Source: Turnera subulata
Taxonomy: Eukaryota; Streptophyta; Magnoliopsida; Malpighiales; Passifloraceae
Direction: 5' to 3'
NCBI GenBank assembly: GCA_028386065.3
Contig: JAKUCV010007866.1
Location: 1-64,000, forward strand
DNA: 64,000 bases
Of this stretch, positions 57,600-64,000 are shown one piece after another. The notes beneath the pieces were generated by a model. It had not been told where the DNA came from. It was given only the letters and a program-made list of their open reading frames with translations, and did no database searches. A program made the position numbers and the translations under genes. Position 1 is the first letter of the stretch. Every line of letters starts with the position of its first letter.

Positions 57600-58500
57600 T
57601 CTGATATAAAAAAAAAAAATACACACTTCCAATTTTCTTCCTCTTTGTCGAGGATTCACACCCTACTGAACTTCCCTGGTTAGTAATTCCTTTAGGTGAG
57701 GTACTGTTGTTGCTTTCGCCCTTAGCATCTCCCCATCTACTCTCTCCGTAAGATTTAGAAACCAGTAAAACAATCTCCTCCCCAGCTGAAGTTCCAAGTT
57801 TGCTACCCTTCACCTTGCATAGAGTCTTTCCCTTGGTTGCTCAAATAAGGATACTTACCAATATATTCTCCAGCTCGCAGCCAGGGTCCAAAGATATAAA
57901 TCAACTCCTTCCCTACCCATTCATCCTCTCTTGTTGGTCTTCTACATTTTCAGATAGAATGTGTGACCCTACCACACTTGAAACAAAACTCCCATGGTCT
58001 CTCGTATTTAACCTTAACCCAAGCGTTTTTTCTCCTAACTGAATACATACAAGAATTCCTGGAATTAATGATTTCTCAGGCGAAAACTGAATCCTGACGC
58101 GCACCACATTTTCAATTCGATCAACAATTTCAAACATAGCCGAAAAGACATTGCAGTTCTTACGAATTTTGAATTAGTCCAGGAAATCAAGCAGCGGTTC
58201 CATGCAGTTGTATCCTGAAATACGATAATATAAGAGGTAACTGATTAGTTGACAAGTGAGGTAAGGTAAGCAGTGACGGACTCGGACTCGGACCCGAGTA
58301 AGAATAGGTTATGTATTACCTCTGCCCGTGACTTGGAAGCCTCCATCTAAGTTCCACACTCGACTAAGGCCTCCCTTGAAAGTGTTTGTTGTGAAGATCT
58401 TCAGCGAGTACACCTTTCCCAGCAGAAAGGTGCGGCTGATTATATCCCCATTCTTCCCCTCCATCACTTCATCTCCTCCGTCAGGAGCAGGGGCAACCTA
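57600..58500 (-). pseudogene. LINE ORF1-like relic (DUF4283 and zinc knuckle)
   Basis: On the minus strand: RTFLLGKVYSLKIFTTNTFK and GGLSRVWNLDGGFQVTGRG (58450-58325), resembling the DUF4283 domain; a gap of about 110 bp; then IVDRIENVVRVRIQFSPEKS (58130-58070). In another frame come WVKVKYERPWEFCFKCGRVT and HSI*KC, a CX2CX4HX4C knuckle, followed by FGPWLRAG, the YGPWLRA motif typical of plant LINE ORF1 and related proteins. Frameshifts and stops break it. The gap starts GT and ends CAG, so it could be an intron in a LINE-derived gene. Confidence 0.5.
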
Positions 58501-58647
58501 AATTAACAATGAAGCTTCAGATGCTGGCATTTGCTGACAGAGGATATTTGTACCTGTGGCCATGTGTTTTTGTCTTATAGAAGCTTCAAATGTTAGCATT
58601 TTAAGCGTGACGATAACCAGCTCATGCAACAAGCCAATCGACGACAT

Positions 58648-58745
58648 TCAAATTGGCGTGAGGGCTTGAGCTTGTGGAACGAGACTGTGCCCCAGTCCAC
58701 ACCTATCCCCGTTGACTCTGCCACCTGCAGCAAGCACCCACTTTG
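58648..58745 (-). pseudogene. Exon-like scrap resembling GH17 glucanase start
   Basis: After an AG on the minus strand (CTGCAG) the frame reads VAESTGIGVDWGTVSFHKLK. This resembles the mature N-terminus of plant glucan endo-1,3-beta-glucosidases (GVNWGT..SHxLPP). No further GH17 sequence follows in any frame. A chance match cannot be excluded. Confidence 0.3.
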
Positions 58746-58935
58746 CACTAGTACCACCAGGTACAAGTACAACAACTGAAGCCACAGGTGAGTTCTTGAT
58801 GATGACGCAAATACTTTTAAATGGTATGATGAATATTAGTTTTTGTTTTGTCCGAATATGGTCTGTGGTCTGTCGTTGCAGTTGCAGATATGGATGTGGG
58901 GGTTGACGAGTGCAGTTCCAGAATGTGGGACTCAA

Positions 58936-59649
58936 ACCGACTATGCGTTTAATGGGCGGGAAGGAAATGGAACGAACACACTACTCCTGTCTTTTCCGCT
59001 CTATAGTATAGATAGTAGTAACCCATTAATTAATTCTTGCCTGGTGGGCTGGCAAATGGCAACTAGCGGAGCTTTTGTGAAATGAAAATGGAAAACAGAT
59101 GAAGCGCATCAGTAGTAGTACATCCAAGAAGGTTTCTTATTTTATACTAGAATCATGTTATAATCTTAGAACTTTGTTGCAGTGATGTTATTGGACTTTC
59201 TCATGATTAATGAATGGTCCGGAATTTATTATCCATAACAGAGAAAACAGCTCTTTTCTTGTTTTGTCGAAGTTCTATTTCTCGTTTCTATCCTTCATTC
59301 AAAACAACTCTATCGGAGCTCAACAGGTTTATATTTATAGGAAATAGAGGGAAAAAAAAGAGAGAGACAGGAAAAATTTACGTGGTTCGCCACAAAAACG
59401 GTGACTACAGCAACGGAGAAACTAGACAAAGCTTCCATTATTTGCATATTTTTTACATCATCAATCTCCCAGTATTCACTCCTTAATAAAAAATTTACAT
59501 GGAGGAGAAGAGTAGGATATGTGCTTGCTATTAATTGTCAATTTGTCACTCCCTCCTCTACACAGCAGCACAGAACATATATCGTACAGTACCAGAGGAG
59601 GGGAGGAGGTGAAAGTAAAAGACAGTATTCTCATCCCAGTTGTTTTTCA
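58936..59649. other. Unassigned flank downstream of the CDC20 fragment
   Basis: No recognised coding sequence. A purine run lies at 59348-59372 and 'ttacgtggttcg' at 59379-59390. The portion next to 59649 would include the 3' UTR of the minus-strand CDC20 gene. The ORFs at 59214-59486 and 59401-59808 lie in the wrong frame or strand for it. Confidence 0.4.
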
Positions 59650-59905
59650 TCAGCGGATGCGGTTCACATGAGAGAAGGGTTCATGATGAGTGGATTTTGG
59701 TGCAGCTTTAGCACCCACTTGTGGAACCCCAAAAACATTCCAGAACCTCAAGGTTTCATCTCCTGCTGCTGTGGCTACGGTGCATCCATCTGGACTCTGA
59801 AACGTTAATAAACCACCCAAAAGTCGGTCAATGGGATGCAGAGTAACACAGAGTAGGAGGGTAAGTATATTATACTATGGTAAAAGAAGTTACCTGAGCC
59901 ATTGT
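59650..59905 (-). pseudogene. 3' end of a CDC20-type APC/C activator gene
   Basis: The last exon (59796-59650) reads [40 protein letters not shown] and FSHVNRIR, then stop. That is the final WD40 blade and C-terminal Ile-Arg tail by which CDC20 binds the anaphase-promoting complex. An intron with GT (complement of 59892-59893) and CAG (complement of 59797-59799) precedes it, and the upstream exon supplies only MAQ (59902-59894). Beyond about 59905 the sequence becomes Ty3-gypsy DNA instead of the expected WD40 repeats. The gene is therefore severed here unless its 5' part lies beyond the window as one very long interrupted exon. Confidence 0.7.
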
Positions 59906-59912
59906 TATGGGG

Positions 59913-60066
59913 AAGGCCCAACGGGATCAAGTCCAGCAGCAGAGTGAAGCTCCGGATCAGGAAGATGAGGCCCATCCAAAGCAGAACACCGTTTCTGCAG
60001 AGGAAACACCTAGAAGAAGCACGAGAGCCAAGGAACCTTCTAGGAGACTCGACGGTTACATCCTCT
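59913..60066 (+). pseudogene. C-terminal scrap of a Ty3-gypsy polyprotein
   Basis: The plus-strand frame reads AQRDQVQQQSEAPDQEDEAH, then EETPRRSTRAKEPSRRLDGY and IL-stop. It resembles the basic tail RRSxRxxxPPxxLxDYV that ends many plant LTR-element polyproteins. It lies directly before an LTR (60071), where the end of pol belongs, and directly after the CDC20 remnant, so everything upstream of it has been deleted. Confidence 0.5.
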
Positions 60067-60070
60067 GAGG

Positions 60071-60330
60071 TGTGACGTAAGAAGACTAACAAATAGGCGA
60101 GAATTGTGGAAACGGCTGGTACTATTTATAGGTACAGAGCTTACGGGTTTTAGCAGGCAAGTTGTTGTTTGGAAGATTCTCATTCCCACCTCCCTTCTTA
60201 GTTATCTTGTACTATTATTTGGAAGCTATTCCTTTCTTTTTCCTCTCTGTAACTGACTCCTATCAATAAAATTATCACGCTCCACCTCTTGGAGCCAGCT
60301 TTTGAGTCATCTGTGTGAGCTTTCATTCCA
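60071..60330 (+). mobile_element. Short Ty3-gypsy LTR (about 260 bp)
   Basis: Starts TGTGACGTAAGAAG and ends TTTCATTCCA, directly before a PBS. It contains a TATA-like 'actatttatagg' (about 60121-60132) and the poly(A) signal 'caataaaatt' (60264-60273), in the order expected for U3 and R. It has pol-tail sequence on its left and a leader and gag on its right, so it acts as 3' LTR for one fragment and 5' LTR for the next. Confidence 0.7.
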
Positions 60331-60348
60331 TTGGTGCTTTCATTGAAC
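60331..60348 (+). promoter_or_regulatory. Ty3-gypsy primer-binding site
   Basis: TTGGTGCTTTCATTGAAC begins right after the LTR end and 28 bp before the gag ATG at 60359. Similar 'attggtgctttcattga' sequences sit at this place in several plant Ty3-gypsy (chromovirus) elements. Confidence 0.55.
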
Positions 60349-60358
60349 CTTTGCTTTC

Positions 60359-62110
60359 ATGGCAGAGGGAACTCGTTTCTGTATGCTAGAGGAATCTGTG
60401 AAGGCTACACGGGAAGCCAATCTTCAGCTCCGCAAAGATGTGGACGGAATCGCTGGGTCGTTAAAGGATATCCTCAGTAAACTCGATAAGTTCCAGCCCA
60501 TGGCGGTGTCGTCCCCGCTTCCCCATTCTTCACCGGGCGGATCTACTTCAGTTGGCGAGCCCCCTGGTTTCGGTCCTCTGGGTCGGCACAAACCAGCTCC
60601 GGTGGAGCTCACTCGTTTTGACGGTAATAATCCGGATCTCTGGGTCTTTCTAGCTCAACGCTATTTTGACTTTTATAACATCAAAGAGGAAGAGCGATTG
60701 ACGATCGCTTCTTTTTATCTCACGGATTTTGCGGCGGAGTGGTTTTTGTGGATGCATAGAAATAAGCAACTAGCGGGCTGGGATCACTTCTGCGCTGCTC
60801 TCATCAAGCGCTTCCGTTCAAAAGATCTAGAGTCGCCAGAAGGTTTGATCGCTAAAATACAACAAACCACCACTGTCACTGAATATCAGAGCCGTTTTGA
60901 AGCTCTGATGAACAAGAGTATGTATCTCCCTCCCTTATTTTTGGTCCGTTGTTTTGTGTCTGGGCTGAAACCTGATATTAAGACTGAAGTTTTGGTGGCC
61001 CAACCCACGGAGTTGGAAGAAGCATTCCGTTTGGCCCACTTACATGAACAGCGGCTTGCACTCACCAAGGGTATTTACAAACCATCAGTGAGTTATGCAC
61101 CTCCCCTCTTAAGTAACCCTAAAACACCCCCGTTTACTCCATTCCCAAAACCATCCAACACCAACTCTCCAAACACCCACACTCCAACCAGCCACACACC
61201 TTTCCGTCCCACTCATTTTCGACGACTCACTCCCGCCGAACTAGCACAAAAACGAGCTCAAGGGCTCTGTTACAATTGTGACGAGAAATACAGCACCGGT
61301 CACAAGTGTAAGGCATTGCTGCAGCTATTGTTCATTGAAGAGGATGGTGAAGAGCTTTCAGACACTCTACAAGGACAAGCTGATGACGTCCTTGTAGACA
61401 ACCTTCACATTCAGGAGGTTAAAGATCTTTCAGCCATCTCTTATAATGCATTGGCTGGGGGGTGCGCTACTACGACACTGCGTTTTACTGGCTATGTTCA
61501 CGGCAACCCCGTACAGGTTCTGTTGGATGGGGGCAGTACACACCATTTCATGCAGCCACGGGTCGCCAAATTCCTCCATTTGCCTATTGAAACAATTACC
61601 CCTTTTTCTGTTATGGTTGGCAGCGGTGAGCGCCTTATTTGCACAGGTATGGTCAAGCATGTTCCCCTGCTTATTCAAGGCTCTCTACTTTCGTTGGACT
61701 TGTATATTTTACCCATTCACGGCTGGGATGTGGTCCTTGGGGTTTCGTGGTTGTCTACTTTGGGTCCGGTGTTGACTGACTACTCAACAGCAAGGGTTCA
61801 ATTTGACTATGGTGGTAAACAGATACAGTGGCAAGGGGAGCTTCCTTCCATCCAGCAAATTCAATTTCATGCCTTCAAGAGGCTGTGTGCAACTGATTCG
61901 GTCGATGCTTGGTTTCAATTGGAAGCTGTACCAACCGAGTCGTCTCTGGCCAACCATCCTCCCGATTTACAGCTGCTGCTTGATTCCTTCGCAGATGTTT
62001 TTACCAAGCCTCACGGATTACCCCCTCACCGGTTCCAGAATCATGCAATTACCCTACTACCGAACACAACTCCAGTGAATGTGCGGCCATACAGATATCC
62101 CCATTTCTAG
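60359..62110 (+). pseudogene. Ty3-gypsy gag-protease region, open to first TAG
   Basis: Starts MAEGTRFCMLEESVKATREA after the PBS. Gag core: VELTRFDGNNPDLWVFLAQR, YFDFYNIKEEERLTIASFYL and AEWFLWMHRN (about residues 82-145). A Pro/Thr-rich linker follows, then knuckle CYNCDEKYSTGHKC (about 305) and protease VLLDGGSTHHFM (about 385) with VVLGVSWLSTLGPVLTDYST. At residue 583 a TAG (62108-62110) falls just before the RT domain, in an otherwise unbroken gag-pol frame. Lineage is probably chromovirus (Galadriel/Reina-like), but the C-terminal chromodomain would lie outside the window. Confidence 0.85.
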
Positions 62111-64000
62111 AAACAAGAAATGGAGCGGTTAGTAGCTGAAATGTTAAAGGACGGGATTATCCAGCCCAGCACGAGTCCATATTCCTCTCCTATGCTATTG
62201 GTTCGGAAAAAAGACGGAACATGGCGATTTTGTGTGGATTACAGAGCCTTGAATGCTGTCACGGTGTAGGATCGTTTTCCAATTCCATCAATCGATGAAT
62301 TGTTTGATGAACTTCATGGAGCAAGCTATTTTTCAAAATTGGACTTGCTAGCCGATTATCACCAAATTCGTATTAAACCAGAGGATGTTGGTAAGACTGC
62401 ATTTCGAACTCATGAGGGCCATTATGAGTTTCTGGTAATGCCCTTTGGGTTATCTAATGGTCCATCAACTTTCCAAGCACTCATGTATACGGTTCTTAAG
62501 CCCTTTCTACGCAGATTTGTTTTGGTGTTTTTTGATGACATTTTGATTTACAGTAAATCTTGGGCAGAACATCTCACTCATATACAGCAAGTCCTTCAAC
62601 TACTACGAGCTGAAAAGCTGGTTGCGAAGCCTAGTAAGTGTGTGTTTGCTCAGAATTCTATTGGCTACTTAGGCCATATTGTCTCCGGCCACGGTATTGC
62701 GGTAGATCCAGAGAAGATTGAGGTTATTAAACAATGGCTTGTGCCCACAACCGTCAAAGCAGTCCGCAGTTTTTTGGGATTAGCCGGGTACTTCAGGTGT
62801 TTTATCCGCAACTATGCCCATATTGCAGCACCTCTGACTGATTTGTTGAAAGCCAATGGCTTCGATTGGACCACTGCCGCGGAATTTGCCTTTAGTCAGC
62901 TAAAAAAACTCCTCAGTGACACGCCGGTACTGGCCTTACCAAACTTCACTAAGCCTTTTCTTCTCGAGACAGATGCTTCAGGAATTGGCATAGGGGCTGT
63001 CCTGTCCCAAGACAAGCATCCCATCGCTTATTTCAGCCAAAAATTGTGCCCTCGTATGCAAAAAGCTTCGACATACCACCGTGAGATGTTTGCCATTACA
63101 CAGGCAGTAGCGAAGTGGCGCCAATATTTGCTGGGCCGGAAGTTCAGCATTCTTACAGATCAACACGCACTCAAAAACTTGACTGAATAGATCATTCAGA
63201 CTCCCGAGCAACAAAAGTGGTTGAGTAAGCTCTTGGGGTTTGATTTTGACATCATCTACCGGCCAGGGAAGCACAATATCGCAGCAGATACACTCTCTCG
63301 TGTTCCTGCTGCAGCCTTTTTGGCAGTGTCTGCTACTACTCTTAATATTATGCCACAGTTGAAGGAGGCAGATAAAGTACACCCTGAATTGCGAGAATTG
63401 CAAGACAAATTAACAGCAAATGCTACCGCTACAACCGGGTTTCAGTTCAAGGAAGGGTTACTGCTTTTTCGAGACAGATTGGTGGTTCCTTCGGATTCTC
63501 CACTACGATGGACCCTCTTTCAAGAATTCCATTCTACTCTGTTAGGGGGTCATGCTGGAGTTACACGTACATTTCATCGGTTGGTAGCAAGTTTTTTTTT
63601 GGCAGAGTATGCGTAAAGATGTTCAAAAGTGGGTTTCTGAATGTCAGATTTGTCAACAGATGAAAGATTGTTGCCTAAGCCCTGCAGGACTCCTACAGCC
63701 ATTACCTATTCCCGAATTGGTTTTCGAAAGTGTGTCAATGGACTTCATCACAGGTTTACCTCTTTCTCAGGGGAAGACAGCGATTATGGTGGTTGTGGAT
63801 CGCCTGTCAAAATATGCTCACTTTGTTGGTCTAAAAGGGACATTTACCAGCGAAGATGTGGCTAAGGATTTTGTCACTGAGATCATTCGCCTGCATGGAG
63901 TACCCGTATCCATTGTTTCTGATCGTGATCCTCGTTTTATGACCAGTTTTTGGAAGGAGGTTCACCGTCTGTATGGCACTGCCCTTGCACAGAGTACGTC
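62111..64000 (+). pseudogene. Ty3-gypsy RT, RNase H and integrase (runs off window)
   Basis: Same frame as gag. [22 protein letters not shown], then TAG at 62267-62269, SKLDLLADYHQIRIKPEDVG, FLVMPFGLSNGPSTFQALM and VFFDDILIYSKSWAEHL (active-site FFDD). RNase H: FLLETDASGIGIGAVLSQDK and ILTDQHALKNLTE, then TAG at 63188-63190. Integrase: GGHAGVTRTFHRL; one extra T in the run 63592-63600 shifts the frame, and it resumes as WQSMRKDVQKWVSECQICQQ, VSMDFITGLPLSQGK and SIVSDRDPRFMTSFWKEV to the window end. Only four disabling changes in 3.6 kb make it the youngest element here. Confidence 0.85.

Overview
This is nuclear DNA from a flowering plant, most likely a eudicot. The signs are spliced plant-type genes (a GH35 beta-galactosidase with at least 17 exons, the 3' end of a CDC20-type gene), AT-rich intergenic DNA and nested plant retrotransposons of the Copia and Ty3-gypsy superfamilies. 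I see no bacterial gene, rRNA, tRNA, CRISPR array or intact host gene. Species cannot be read from the sequence. Almost every coding stretch is a decayed retroelement or a broken gene. Coordinates marked by TG...CA ends, PBS or PPT are my readings by eye.

1-7488: an LTR fragment of Copia family A (minus), an unidentified block of about 1.4 kb bounded by direct repeats, and two copies (A at 1885, B at 4808) of a Tat/Ogre-like LTR. Copy A carries a small LINE insertion. Degenerate tandem repeats follow.

7489-17072: two truncated family A Copia elements fused head to head, with outward-reading pol genes and an LTR at each outer end. Neither has a 5' LTR or leader.

17073-39300: a SIRE/Maximus-type Copia element acting as host for later insertions. 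Its 5' LTR end, PBS and the start of gag lie at 17073-17593. A non-autonomous Tat-like LTR element (17594-23951, minus) sits in gag. Gag, protease, integrase and RNase H follow (23957-28510), then an extra ORF of about 400 codons (29024-30219). Family A Copia DNA (30220-39165) separates this from the end of the SIRE 3' LTR (39166-39300). That inner DNA is one element with a collapsed 5' LTR and a leader full of the palindrome ACATCGATGT, followed by a second LTR plus leader.

39301-44849: repetitive DNA, a third Tat-like LTR with its PBS (41505-43326, minus), and a Copia 5' end (LTR, PBS, gag; 43463-44279, minus) that begins exactly where a LINE 3' end resumes (44280-44849).

45644-56749: a minus-strand GH35 beta-galactosidase pseudogene. 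It carries a lost splice acceptor, two 4-bp deletions, two nonsense codons, and a 7.1-kb Ty3-gypsy-like solo LTR (47032-54180) in one exon. The solo LTR contains a nearly perfect 2572-bp tandem duplication.

56750-64000: the beta-galactosidase promoter region, a LINE ORF1-like relic, a possible GH17 exon scrap, the last exon of a CDC20 gene cut off by Ty3-gypsy sequence, and a young-looking Ty3-gypsy element (LTR, PBS, gag-protease-RT-RNase H-integrase). That element has three TAG codons and one homopolymer frameshift and runs off the window.

The genes do not work together as a system. The window records successive insertions, deletions and recombination. The most unusual structures are the head-to-head Copia composite, the palindrome-rich Copia leader, and the recent duplication inside the solo LTR.
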